Below, in pieces: positions 5,458 through 13,049 of a stretch of 13,139 nt of DNA. The translations under genes were made by a program, and so were the position numbers. The stretch comes from Limiplasma pullistercoris. GTDB taxonomy: Bacteria; Bacillota; Clostridia; Christensenellales; Aristaeellaceae. The notes beneath the pieces were generated by a model that saw only the letters and a program-made list of their open reading frames with translations, was not told where the DNA came from and did no database searches. Position 1 is the stretch's first letter. Each line of letters starts with the position of its first letter. The DNA lies in the NCBI GenBank assembly GCA_018715165.1, contig DVMC01000177.1, positions 1 through 13,139 of the forward strand, in the 5' to 3' direction.

Positions 5458-6333
5458 ATGATGAAACGATTGATGAGAGGTAAAATTGCATATGGGTATA
5501 TCACACCGGCAATAGCCATCATATTTGCCATCTTTGTCATCCCGCTTGTGAATCTGGTCGTATTTTCCTTCGCACAGGTGAATCTGATTGGAAAAATTGA
5601 CAAATGGGTCGGCACGGAGAATTATGAGATTCTGCTTACCTCCAGCTTTCAAAAATCGCTGGGAATCACGGCCGTGTGGATTGCGCTGGGGCTCACGGGT
5701 ATTATGATCGTGGGTACGATCCTGGCCATGGCGCTCAACAAGCCCATTGCGGGCCGGGGATTGCTCCGCGCAATCGTGATTATTCCCTGGGTGATTCCAC
5801 ATGTATTTGCGGGCACGATGTGGGCCTGGGTATTTAATTCCAACAGCGGCATCATCAACAATGTGCTGCTGAAATTGGGGGTTATCCAGCAGCCCATCAG
5901 CTTCCTGGGCGCAGACCTGGCGCTGTTCACGGTCATATTTATTCGAATCTGGAAGGGCGTTCCGTTCCTTGTGATGAGCGAGCTTTCCGCGCTGCAAACC
6001 ATTCCGGCAGAGGTGGAGGAAGCCGCCATGATTGACGGTTCCACCGGGCTTCATTACTTTTTCCACGTCATTCTGCCGCTGCTCAAGTCCGTGCTGGTTA
6101 TGAGCGGCACCATTCTGCTGGCATGGTCCATCACCATCTTCGACCTTGTCTACGTCATCACGGGAGGCGGCCCTCTGGGCAGAACGACTCTGCTTAGCAT
6201 CTTTATCTACAAGCAGGCTTTTGTAAACAACAAATTGGGCACCGCCTCAGCTGTTGCCGTCTTTACCATGGTGCTTGTGGCGATTATCGCGTTCTTCTTG
6301 ATGAGGAAGAATATAAAGGAGAATTCGATATGA
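5458..6333 (+). CDS. Sugar ABC transporter permease 1 (MalF type)
   Basis: This 291-residue inner membrane protein forms half of the translocation channel. It has about six hydrophobic segments, the first around residues 12-35 (ITPAIAIIFAIFVIPLV). The cytoplasmic loop that docks the ATPase carries the EAA motif, EEAAMIDGST near residues 187-196 followed by FHVILPLLKS. Length and motifs fit the MalF/UgpA group. The start is ATG 5458, with GGAGG at 5445-5449, 8 bases upstream; ATG 5461 immediately follows and is an alternative. An upstream in-frame TTG at 5392 has no good ribosome binding site and would add 22 non-hydrophobic residues. The stop overlaps the start of permease 2 by ATGA, pointing to translational coupling. 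No ATPase gene is in the cluster, so a shared MsmK/UgpC-type ATPase encoded elsewhere is expected. Confidence 0.92.
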   Translation: MMKRLMRGKIAYGYITPAIAIIFAIFVIPLVNLVVFSFAQVNLIGKIDKWVGTENYEILLTSSFQKSLGITAVWIALGLTGIMIVGTILAMALNKPIAGRGLLRAIVIIPWVIPHVFAGTMWAWVFNSNSGIINNVLLKLGVIQQPISFLGADLALFTVIFIRIWKGVPFLVMSELSALQTIPAEVEEAAMIDGSTGLHYFFHVILPLLKSVLVMSGTILLAWSITIFDLVYVITGGGPLGRTTLLSIFIYKQAFVNNKLGTASAVAVFTMVLVAIIAFFLMRKNIKENSI

Positions 6334-7142
6334 GAAAAAATCATTATACGATCAGGTACATCGTTGTGTTGGCATGGTGCCTGGTGTCCATCCTGCCCAT
6401 TTTTGAAGCCGTCAAAACGTCCCTGACGCCTTTTGAGAAGCTCGGGGAGGCAATGATTCTTCCGAAATACTTCCAGTGGCAAAACTATCAGGAGCTGTTT
6501 GAGCAGACGGATCTGGTCAAGTATATAAAAGCGACGTTCATTTATGCCTTGGGAACCAGCGTGATCAGCCTTGTGGTCTCCGTTGCCGCCGCCTATGCGT
6601 GCTCCCGGTTTGAATTCAAAGGAAAGCTTCCCTTCCTGATGACCATTGTGGCTATTCAGGTTGTCCCTCAGATTGTGATCGTTACGCCGATGTATTCCCT
6701 CTCATTCCGTACCGGCCTGTACGATACCTACTCGCTGGTCATCTTCATGATGGTTGCCACAGCGATTGCCAATCCCATATTGCTGCTGAAAGGATTTTTC
6801 GACACGATCAACCGCTCGCTGGAGGACGCCGCGCTGGTGGACGGCTGTACGCAGTTCTCTGCCCTGATCCGGGTTGTTCTGCCCGTTTCGCTTCCGGCGC
6901 TGGCAACGGCTTTCTCCCTATCGTTTTTTTCGGGATGGGATGCCTATCTCTACCCGATGATTCTTACCTCTTCAAACGACAAGGTTCCCATGGCTGTGGG
7001 CCTGTCGCGCATGGTGGATATCGTCACGCCCTGGAACTGGATTATGGCAGGTACGGTTATTGCCATTATCCCGCCCATTATTATCTATCTGCTGGCACAG
7101 CGCTATCTGATTGGCGGTCTGACGGCAGGAAGCGATAAATAG
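6330..7142 (+). CDS. Sugar ABC transporter permease 2 (MalG type)
   Basis: This 270-residue inner membrane protein is the second half of the channel. An N-terminal helix (IVVLAWCLVSILPIFEAVKT, residues 11-30) is followed by the large loop typical of MalG relatives (SLTPFEKL, then WQNYQELF near 50-57) and five more hydrophobic segments. The EAA loop reads EDAALVDGCTQ at 165-175 followed by LIRVVLPVSLPAL. The C-terminus ends LIGGLTAGSDK, close to the usual GxTAGAVKG tail. Its ATG overlaps the stop of permease 1 by four bases, and AAGGAG lies just upstream inside permease 1. The dehydrogenase gene starts 18 bases after its stop. Confidence 0.92.
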   Translation: MRKNHYTIRYIVVLAWCLVSILPIFEAVKTSLTPFEKLGEAMILPKYFQWQNYQELFEQTDLVKYIKATFIYALGTSVISLVVSVAAAYACSRFEFKGKLPFLMTIVAIQVVPQIVIVTPMYSLSFRTGLYDTYSLVIFMMVATAIANPILLLKGFFDTINRSLEDAALVDGCTQFSALIRVVLPVSLPALATAFSLSFFSGWDAYLYPMILTSSNDKVPMAVGLSRMVDIVTPWNWIMAGTVIAIIPPIIIYLLAQRYLIGGLTAGSDK

Positions 7143-7160
7143 CACTATTGAGGTGGAATT

Positions 7161-8225
7161 ATGGATTGTCTGAAAATTGGTTGTGGTCGGTTTTTGTATG
7201 GACATGGCATCATCTCCCAATTGGCAGGGGAAATCAAGCGCTACGGCTCCAAAGCATACCTTGTGGGCGGCAAGACCACGCTTCCCATGGTCCTGTCCCT
7301 GACGGAGAAGGATTTGCGTCAGGAAAAGATTGAAATCGCTACGCATACGCTGGCTGAACCCAACTCCGTCGATCTTGCCCACAGGCTGGCAGAAGATGCC
7401 CAAAAGGCCGGCAGTGAAGTGGTGGTCGCCATTGGGGGCGGGCGCTGCATGGATGTGTGCAAGCTGTTCGCGGACATTGCGAAACTGCCCATGGTCACCG
7501 TTCCCACGTCAATTGCCACCTGTGCCGGATGCTCTGCGGTATCCATTCTGTATACCAAGGATGAGGGCCGCTATGATTGCTCCGTGTCCAAAGATCATGA
7601 AATTGAATCCGTGCTGCTTGACCTGGACATCGTGGCCAGCAGCCCCAAACGCCTCACGGCCGCCGGCATCATGGATACGCTGGCCAAGCTGCCTGAGATC
7701 GTCAACGGTGCGAATGATTTGTCGTACCGAGATGGCGAGATCAAGAAACTCGCTGCATTTTGCAATTCCAAAATGATTTATGATTTTCTGATGAACAACG
7801 CCCTGGAACTATACCGTGATCCCATTGGCAACGTTCAGCGCTTTGACGATATGGCGCTCATCATCACCCTGATCACTTCCATGATCAGCGGCTTTTCCAG
7901 CGGCACGGGACAGCTTGCGCTGGCGCACGGCCTGTATGATGCATCCAAGCGCTTCTTCCCGCAGGAGACCAAAAACAAGCTGCATGGCGAGATCGTGGGC
8001 CTGGGCCTGCGGCTGCAAATGCGCTATAACGGCGTCTCCCAGGAAGAGCTGACGGCCTTTGAACAGCTGATGCAGGATATGGAGATTCCCATGAAGCTGG
8101 CCGATATCGGCATCGAGCCCACCCGGGAGAATGTGGATCTGCTGGCACAACGCACGATCAATACCAACGGCATGTCCGAAGAGGAAGCCAGGCGGCTGTA
8201 TGAAGCCTATCAGGTCATTTTGTAG
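7161..8225 (+). CDS. Iron/zinc-dependent dehydrogenase, glycerol dehydrogenase-like
   Basis: This 354-residue protein belongs to the GldA branch of the iron-containing alcohol dehydrogenase superfamily, cytoplasmic NAD(P)-linked enzymes. The nucleotide-binding loop is AIGGGRCMD (90-98) followed by TVPTSIATCAGCSAVSILY (113-131). Likely metal ligands are D172 (AAGIMDTLAK), H256 (LALAHGLYD) and H275 (LHGEIVG), near Asp171, His254 and His271 of bacterial GldA by family knowledge. In the substrate region the usual STDAP-type motif of GldA is replaced by ATCAGCS, so the Asp associated with glycerol binding appears to be Cys121; with C97 and C124 this makes a cysteine-rich pocket and suggests another substrate. 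In this operon it may reduce the aldehyde released by the aldolase or oxidise an imported polyol or hydroxy compound; the direction is unknown. It sits between permease 2 and the ETF genes with short gaps, so co-transcription is likely. Confidence 0.85.
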   Translation: MDCLKIGCGRFLYGHGIISQLAGEIKRYGSKAYLVGGKTTLPMVLSLTEKDLRQEKIEIATHTLAEPNSVDLAHRLAEDAQKAGSEVVVAIGGGRCMDVCKLFADIAKLPMVTVPTSIATCAGCSAVSILYTKDEGRYDCSVSKDHEIESVLLDLDIVASSPKRLTAAGIMDTLAKLPEIVNGANDLSYRDGEIKKLAAFCNSKMIYDFLMNNALELYRDPIGNVQRFDDMALIITLITSMISGFSSGTGQLALAHGLYDASKRFFPQETKNKLHGEIVGLGLRLQMRYNGVSQEELTAFEQLMQDMEIPMKLADIGIEPTRENVDLLAQRTINTNGMSEEEARRLYEAYQVIL

Positions 8226-8260
8226 GGTCCAGCCGGCAGGAAGGTGGAGAAACCGTAGCT

Positions 8261-9040
8261 ATGGAAATATTCGTATGCATAAAGCAGGTGCCGTCTACCA
8301 ACAAGGTGCAGGTGGATGAAAAGACAGGCGTGCTGAAGCGGGATGGAATCGCCAGCAAAATGAATCCCTATGACCTCTTTGCCATAGAGACCGCGTTGCG
8401 GCTGAAGCAGGAACATGGAGGAACGGTGACGGTCGGTACCATGGGACCGCCTCAGGCACAGGCGATCATCCGTGAAGCGTACATGATGGGGGCGGATGAA
8501 GGGTATGTCTTTTCGGATCGCAGGCTGGGCGGCGCGGATGTGCTGGCGACGAGCTATACCCTGTCGCAGGCCATACGCAGCGTCGGCGACTTTGACTTGA
8601 TTCTGTGCGGAAAACAGACCACAGACGGCGATACTGCCCAAGTGGGCCCTGCGATCGCCGAGCATATGGGCATTCCTCATGCGGCGTGGGTATCGCGCAT
8701 CGAGGTCGCACGCGGGGGCATCTGCGTTGAACAGCAACTGCAAAACGTGGTTGAAACGGTATTCATGCCTTTCCCCTGCCTTGTAACCGTTGAACAGGAT
8801 ATTTATGTTCCCCGCCTCCCGTCGCTCAAAACGGCGCGCAAAGTTGCGGACAGGCCCATTCATGTGCTGGGGCTGGACTCCTTTCTGGATACCAATCCCA
8901 ACCACTACGGCCTGACAGGCAGCCCTACGCAGGTGGAAAGAATTTTCCCTCCCGTCAACGATACCACCCATGAAATCTGGACGGGTACCGACGTAGCCCA
9001 GCGCCTGCTATCGCTTCTTGAACGCTGGAAATTCATCTGA
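8261..9040 (+). CDS. etfB: Electron transfer flavoprotein beta subunit (LctB/EtfB-like)
   Basis: This 259-residue protein is the small ETF subunit, which binds a nucleotide or second flavin and pairs with EtfA. Diagnostic segments are FVCIKQVP (4-11), KMNPYDLFAIETALRL (33-48), LILCGKQTTDGDTAQVGP (113-130) with IAEHMGIP after it, and the C-terminal block HYGLTGSPTQVERIFPP. Length is normal for the family. The neighbours, an EtfA carrying an N-terminal ferredoxin domain and a GlcD-like flavoprotein, place it with the electron-bifurcating/confurcating group, in which EtfB also holds the flavin that splits or joins electron pairs and contacts NAD(H). It therefore probably links 2-hydroxy acid oxidation to NAD+ and ferredoxin. 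The ATG start has a modest purine-rich site (AAGGTGGAG) about 10 bases upstream. The stop lies 13 bases before etfA. Confidence 0.93.
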   Translation: MEIFVCIKQVPSTNKVQVDEKTGVLKRDGIASKMNPYDLFAIETALRLKQEHGGTVTVGTMGPPQAQAIIREAYMMGADEGYVFSDRRLGGADVLATSYTLSQAIRSVGDFDLILCGKQTTDGDTAQVGPAIAEHMGIPHAAWVSRIEVARGGICVEQQLQNVVETVFMPFPCLVTVEQDIYVPRLPSLKTARKVADRPIHVLGLDSFLDTNPNHYGLTGSPTQVERIFPPVNDTTHEIWTGTDVAQRLLSLLERWKFI

Positions 9041-9053
9041 GGAGGGCTAGGGC

Positions 9054-10244
9054 ATGGCTCAAATTGCGATACTGGAACGCAAGTGCACGGGCTGCGGCCT
9101 TTGCGCAAAAAGTTGCCCCTTCGGCGCGATTGATTTTGAAAACGGGAAACCGCAGCTTAATGCCGCGTGCAGGGTATGCGGCCTGTGTGTCAAAAACTGC
9201 CCGCAGCAGGCCATCATCCGCCTGGAAACCAAGGTGGACTCCGTGGACAAATCGCAATGGAAGGATATTCTGGTCTTTGCCGAATTTTCAGGCGGAAGGC
9301 TGCATCCGGTCAGCCTGGAACTGATAGGAAAAGCGCAGGAGCTTGCCAAGGGCGCCAAAGACTTTGTGGTCAAGGCGGTTTTGCTGGGCGACGGCGTGGC
9401 GGAGCAAGCGCAGGAACTGTGTCATTATGGGATCGATGAAGTGGCCGTGTATGACGATCCCGCGCTCTCCTTTTTCCGGACCGACGTTTTCGCCTGCTGC
9501 ATTGAGGATTACATCAGAGCCTGCAGGCCCAGCGTTGTGCTCATCGGCGCAACGTCTCTGGGCCGCAGCCTCGCCCCGCGCCTGTCTACCCGGTTTCATA
9601 CCGGGCTGACCGCCGACTGCACACGCCTGGAGATGCGTGAAAATACCGATCTGGTGCAGATCCGCCCGGCGTTCGGGGGCAATATCATGGCGCAGATCGT
9701 GACGCCGTACACCAGGCCGCAGTTCGCCACCGTGCGCTACAAGGTGATGGATGGGCCGGTGCGAAACAGTCAGGCGCAGGGACGGATCGTCGCACGCCCG
9801 CTTCCGAAGCAGGCGGCGGCCTCCGGCGTGTCGCACGTGAGCACCATGCCCGTCTCTTCCGAAAAAACCATTTCTGATGCGGAAATCCTGGTCGTTGGCG
9901 GACGCGGCCTGCAAAAAGAAGCGGATCTGGAGATGGTCAAAGCGCTTGCAAGCCTTCTGGGCGGCGACTGGGCTGTTTCGCGCCCGCTGGTCGAAAAAGG
10001 CTGGGCCACGAATGCCCGGCAGATTGGCCTTAGCGGACGCACCGTGCGTCCGCGCCTCATCATCACCTGCGGCGTCAGCGGGGCCATTCAGTTCACCGCC
10101 TGCATGAATGCCGCCGAACACATCGTCGCCATTAACAGCGATCCAAATGCGCCCATCTTTGAGGTTGCGCATGTAGGGCTGGTGGGAGACCTGTATGATA
10201 TTGTTCCACAGCTGATTCGAACCTTGAAGGAGAGATGCGCATGA
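9054..10244 (+). CDS. etfA: Electron transfer flavoprotein alpha subunit with N-terminal ferredoxin domain (LctC-like)
   Basis: This 396-residue protein starts with two 4Fe-4S motifs: C11-x2-C14-x2-C17-x3-C21 followed by P, and C39-x2-C42-x2-C45-x3-C49 followed by P. The ETF alpha N-terminal domain follows (ILVFAEFSGGRLHPVSLELI near residues 72-91). The C-terminal FAD-binding domain carries the family signature TCGVSGAIQF near 338-347, then IVAINSDPNAPIFEVAHVGL and VGDL. Ferredoxin-fused EtfA is known from the LctC protein of the acetogen confurcating lactate dehydrogenase, where the clusters are proposed to exchange electrons with ferredoxin. A strong GGAGGG (9041-9046) precedes the ATG by 7 bases. 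The stop overlaps the flavoprotein start by ATGA. It should form a complex with EtfB and the GlcD-like protein. Confidence 0.93.
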   Translation: MAQIAILERKCTGCGLCAKSCPFGAIDFENGKPQLNAACRVCGLCVKNCPQQAIIRLETKVDSVDKSQWKDILVFAEFSGGRLHPVSLELIGKAQELAKGAKDFVVKAVLLGDGVAEQAQELCHYGIDEVAVYDDPALSFFRTDVFACCIEDYIRACRPSVVLIGATSLGRSLAPRLSTRFHTGLTADCTRLEMRENTDLVQIRPAFGGNIMAQIVTPYTRPQFATVRYKVMDGPVRNSQAQGRIVARPLPKQAAASGVSHVSTMPVSSEKTISDAEILVVGGRGLQKEADLEMVKALASLLGGDWAVSRPLVEKGWATNARQIGLSGRTVRPRLIITCGVSGAIQFTACMNAAEHIVAINSDPNAPIFEVAHVGLVGDLYDIVPQLIRTLKERCA

Positions 10245-11659
10245 AACCGTTCCATCAGGTGGAGGCGGCGGACATTGCATATTTTGAAAACGTGATGCCC
10301 GGCCGAGTTTTTTCCGGAAGCGCCATTTCAACTGATTACGACCATGATGAAATGACAGAATACGGTCATTTTATGCCGGATGCCGTACTTCAGGCGCAGT
10401 CGGCGCAGGAAATCAGCGCCGTGATGCGCTATTGCTGCGAAAAGAACATCCCCGTGACACCCAGGGGCGCAGGTACAGGCCTGTGCGGCGGCTGTGTAGC
10501 CATACAGGGGGGAGTGGTGCTTTCGACGGAAAAGATGAAAGGCCTGCTTGAAATTGACACACAGAACATGACCGCCACCCTGGAGCCGGGCGTGCTGCTG
10601 ATGGAGATGCCCAAGCTGCTGGAGGGGACAGGGCTGTTTTATCCACCCGATCCCGGAGAAAAAACAGCGACCATCGGAGGAAACGTGATGACCAATGCGG
10701 GCGGAATGCGTGCCGTGCGCTATGGCGTTACGCGGGACTATGTGCTGGGAATGGAAGTTGTGCTGCCAAGCGGCGAAATTTTGACGCTTGGCGGAAAAAA
10801 CGTGAAAACATCCAGCGGATACAGCCTGCTTCAGCTTATGATCGGAAGCGAGGGAACGCTGGGCATTGTCACGAAGGTTACGGTGAAGCTGATTCCGGAA
10901 CCCAAGGTCAATACCAGCCTGCTGATTCCTTTCGATTCCCTCGAAAAATGCATCGAGGCTGTGCCGGCGGTGCTTGGATGCGGCTGTGAGCCGACCGCAG
11001 TAGAATTCATGGAGCGCGAGGTCATCGCCTGTGCCGAAGAATACCTGGGCAAGCAGTTTCCAGACACCAGCGCCGATGCGTATCTGCTGGTTCGCCTGGA
11101 TGGCGCCAGCAGCAGCGCGCTTCAGCCTGCCATCGAGCAGCTGACGGACGTTGCGCTTGGGCTGGGGGCAAAGGATGTGCTGCTGGCCGATACGGACGAA
11201 CGAAAAGACAGCATCTGGGACGCGCGCGGAGCCTTTTTGGAAGCGATCAAAGGCAGCACTCCCAGCATGGACGAATGCGATGTGGTGGTTCCCCGCGACA
11301 GAATCGCCCAGTTTGTCAAGCGAAGCATGGAACTGGGCCGGCAACAGGGCATACGGGTATGTTCCTTCGGCCATGCCGGTGATGGCAATCTCCACATCTA
11401 CGCCTGCCAGGATGCGCTGGAGGACGATGTGTGGAAGCGCCGCGTAGAAAACCTGATGAACTCCCTCTATGAGCAATCCCGCCTGCTGCAGGGCGAAGTC
11501 AGCGGCGAGCATGGGATCGGTCATGCAAAGCGGAGCTTCTTGGAGAAAAGCGTCGGGTCCACACAGATGGCGCTGATGCAGGGAATCAAATCCATATTTG
11601 ATCCCAAGGGGATTCTCAATCCTGGGAAGGTTGTCGGGTGCACGCTGGAAAGCGTGTAA
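10241..11659 (+). CDS. FAD-linked 2-hydroxy acid dehydrogenase, GlcD/LctD-like
   Basis: This 472-residue flavoprotein belongs to the FAD-linked oxidase family that includes GlcD, D-lactate dehydrogenase and LctD. The PCMH FAD domain shows VTPRGAGTGLCGG (72-84), YPPDPGEKTATIGGN (134-148) with TNAGGMRAVRYG after it, and LMIGSEGTLGIVT. The C-terminal oxidase domain carries GHAGDGNLH (377-385) and GEHGIG (422-427), holding the histidine and acidic residues used for substrate oxidation in this family. It should oxidise a 2-hydroxy acid to a 2-oxo acid and pass electrons to the ETF encoded just upstream. ATG 10241 is chosen because AGGAG (10228-10232) sits 8 bases upstream and it gives a 4-base overlap with etfA; ATG 10235 is too close to the site. 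In acetogens this set is the confurcating lactate dehydrogenase. Glycolate, D-2-hydroxyglutarate or a sugar-derived hydroxy acid are alternatives. No lactate permease or racemase is next to it. Confidence 0.9.
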   Translation: MKPFHQVEAADIAYFENVMPGRVFSGSAISTDYDHDEMTEYGHFMPDAVLQAQSAQEISAVMRYCCEKNIPVTPRGAGTGLCGGCVAIQGGVVLSTEKMKGLLEIDTQNMTATLEPGVLLMEMPKLLEGTGLFYPPDPGEKTATIGGNVMTNAGGMRAVRYGVTRDYVLGMEVVLPSGEILTLGGKNVKTSSGYSLLQLMIGSEGTLGIVTKVTVKLIPEPKVNTSLLIPFDSLEKCIEAVPAVLGCGCEPTAVEFMEREVIACAEEYLGKQFPDTSADAYLLVRLDGASSSALQPAIEQLTDVALGLGAKDVLLADTDERKDSIWDARGAFLEAIKGSTPSMDECDVVVPRDRIAQFVKRSMELGRQQGIRVCSFGHAGDGNLHIYACQDALEDDVWKRRVENLMNSLYEQSRLLQGEVSGEHGIGHAKRSFLEKSVGSTQMALMQGIKSIFDPKGILNPGKVVGCTLESV

Positions 11660-11694
11660 AAGCGGGCGCCGCAAAAGGGAAAGGAGGAACCGGC

Positions 11695-12807
11695 TTGCGC
11701 GTCGGCGTGATGGGCACCGGGCAGATTGCCCATGAAAATGTAACCGCATTGCAAAGGACAGGGCGGGTGCAGATTGTAGCCCTGTGCAACCGCACGCTGG
11801 CCAAAGGCGAGGCGTTTGCCCGCATCCATGGATTGCAGGTGCCCGTGTATGAAAACTACATGGATCTGCTCTCCAGGGAAAAGATGGACGCTGTGCTGAT
11901 CAACACGCCTCACGGGCATCATTGTGAAGCCTTCCTGGCCTGCTGTGAGGCCGGCGTCAATATCATGGTTGAAAAGCCGCTTGCAACCACCCAAGCCGAC
12001 GGCGAGCGAATGGCGATAGCGGCCAAACAGGCGAATATTGACGCCCTTGTATGCCATACCCAACGATATCTGGCGCCGATGCTTGCCCTCCGTGATTTTC
12101 TGGAGTGCGAAGAGGCCCGGAGTCTGGGCGCGCTGCGCCATATCCGGGATACTGTGGATCTGCATTACTTTCATCAGAATAGACCCGCCTGGTTTTTCGA
12201 TCCGCTTCAGGCAGGCGGCGGGCTGCTGCTGAACCATGGAGTACACCAGATTGACCGTTTGCATGTACTGATGGGTAGAAATACGGAGCGCGTATACGCC
12301 CGTCTGGAACCCGCCGAGGGTTATCCGGCGCTCGATGGCGGCTATCAGGTCATGGGCCGTGCAGGCGAAGCGACTTATACGATGCAGTGCGGTGGGTACT
12401 ACCTTCCGCAGGAAAGCGTTGTCCAGTTGACCTTCGAGCGCGGAAGCATCCGGATGAGCTGGAAGGAGAACGGGCTGGACCGTGCGGGCCTGTGGCTCGG
12501 TACCGGAAAAGAGCCCTATAAGCCTATTCCCTGTCGTTATTCTTTGCGAGACATGTACGTTTATCAGTTTGAGGCCATGCTGGACGCCTTGGAGGGGAAA
12601 CCCAGCGATGCGCCCACCCTGGCCGAAGCCTGCGCTGTGATGCGAACGGTGGAGGCGGTGCGGCGGTCCAGTGTCCTTGATACGGTTGAAACGGTGCAGA
12701 AGGGCTTCGCAGAAGACCGGATGGCGCGGCGCGCGACATATGGCGGCAGAATCCGTTTTGAAGCAGAGCGACAAACGAACGGCGCCGCTTTGGGGCCACG
12801 GGCATAA
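11695..12807 (+). CDS. Gfo/Idh/MocA-family NAD(P)-dependent oxidoreductase
   Basis: This protein (370 residues from the TTG start) is a cytoplasmic dehydrogenase of the glucose-fructose oxidoreductase / inositol dehydrogenase family. The Rossmann motif VGVMGTGQIAHENV covers residues 3-16; the catalytic-lysine motif VEKPL has E93-K94-P95. The substrate-site block GGGLLLNHGVHQID holds N180, H184 and D187; many members have Asp where this one has N180, though Asn occurs in some subgroups. TTG 11695 is chosen because AAGGAGG (11681-11687) lies 7 bases upstream and the Rossmann fold then begins at residue 3; the longer GTG start at 11638 would add a basic, non-conserved tail overlapping the preceding gene. 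Relatives oxidise or reduce ring or chain hydroxyls of sugars, inositols and sugar acids, so it may be the first redox step on the imported compound. It is the last gene of the operon, with no good terminator behind it. Confidence 0.88.
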   Translation: MRVGVMGTGQIAHENVTALQRTGRVQIVALCNRTLAKGEAFARIHGLQVPVYENYMDLLSREKMDAVLINTPHGHHCEAFLACCEAGVNIMVEKPLATTQADGERMAIAAKQANIDALVCHTQRYLAPMLALRDFLECEEARSLGALRHIRDTVDLHYFHQNRPAWFFDPLQAGGGLLLNHGVHQIDRLHVLMGRNTERVYARLEPAEGYPALDGGYQVMGRAGEATYTMQCGGYYLPQESVVQLTFERGSIRMSWKENGLDRAGLWLGTGKEPYKPIPCRYSLRDMYVYQFEAMLDALEGKPSDAPTLAEACAVMRTVEAVRRSSVLDTVETVQKGFAEDRMARRATYGGRIRFEAERQTNGAALGPRA

Positions 12808-12893
12808 CTGGGATCATTCGGGGCTTGATACCCCATTCCGCCGGGTTTCTTTGCTCCGGTTGCTCGAACCGGCAGTTGGACAAATGATTTTGT

Positions 12894-12940
12894 GGGAGCC
12901 TCCTGTGTGATGTTGAAAAGCAGCGCATAGGAGGTTTCCC
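12894..12940. repeat. Long inverted repeat between the operon and the rRNA genes
   Basis: GGGAGCCTCCT (12894-12904) pairs with AGGAGGTTTCCC (12929-12940) as an 11-bp stem with one bulged base and one G-T pair, around a 24-base loop. No T tract follows on either strand. It could end or process the operon transcript, or hide the AGGAGG motif of a possible small ORF that starts at ATG 12944. The rest of 12808-13010 holds only a GGGG/CCCC hairpin (12820-12834) and a CCGGTT/AACCGG hairpin (12856-12872). Confidence 0.45.
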
Positions 12941-13010
12941 ATAATGAACAAAGGGCGTTTCCGCTTCCTGCGCATATTGGCACAGTTGGGGGCCTGGCGC
13001 ATCAAAGCAC

Positions 13011-13041
13011 AAAAAAGCCCCGCCTGCAACAGCAGGCGGGG
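13011..13041 (-). terminator. Rho-independent terminator of the minus-strand rRNA operon
   Basis: Read on the minus strand, CCCCGCCTGC (13041-13032) and GCAGGCGGGG (13027-13018) form a perfect 10-bp GC-rich stem with a 4-base loop, and after one further C six T residues follow (13016-13011). It begins about 9 bases past the 3' end of the 5S gene and should stop the rRNA operon. On the plus strand there is no T tract after the stem, so it is not expected to stop the oncoming operon. Confidence 0.9.
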
Positions 13042-13049
13042 AAGAGGGA

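Noticed and set aside
4045..6066. Very long minus-strand open frame (673 codons) across the binding-protein and first permease genes
   Set aside because: It lies antisense to two well-recognised genes with their own ribosome sites. Its translation is His/Arg/Gln-rich with no recognisable domain, as expected for the shadow of G/C-biased codons.
10328..12774. Long minus-strand frames opposite the GlcD-like and Gfo/Idh genes
   Set aside because: Composition is His/Arg/Ala-rich and no motifs are seen. The plus-strand genes carry full family signatures.
2757..12807. MurNAc catabolic operon of the known murR-murQ-murP type
   Set aside because: An RpiR/MurR-like regulator is present, but no MurQ etherase or PTS transporter is encoded here, so a lactyl-sugar substrate remains speculation.
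12856..12872. tRNA-like T arm (GGTTCGAGC on the minus strand)
   Set aside because: The hairpin does not have the required stem/loop split with C61, and no acceptor, D or anticodon arms could be placed around it.
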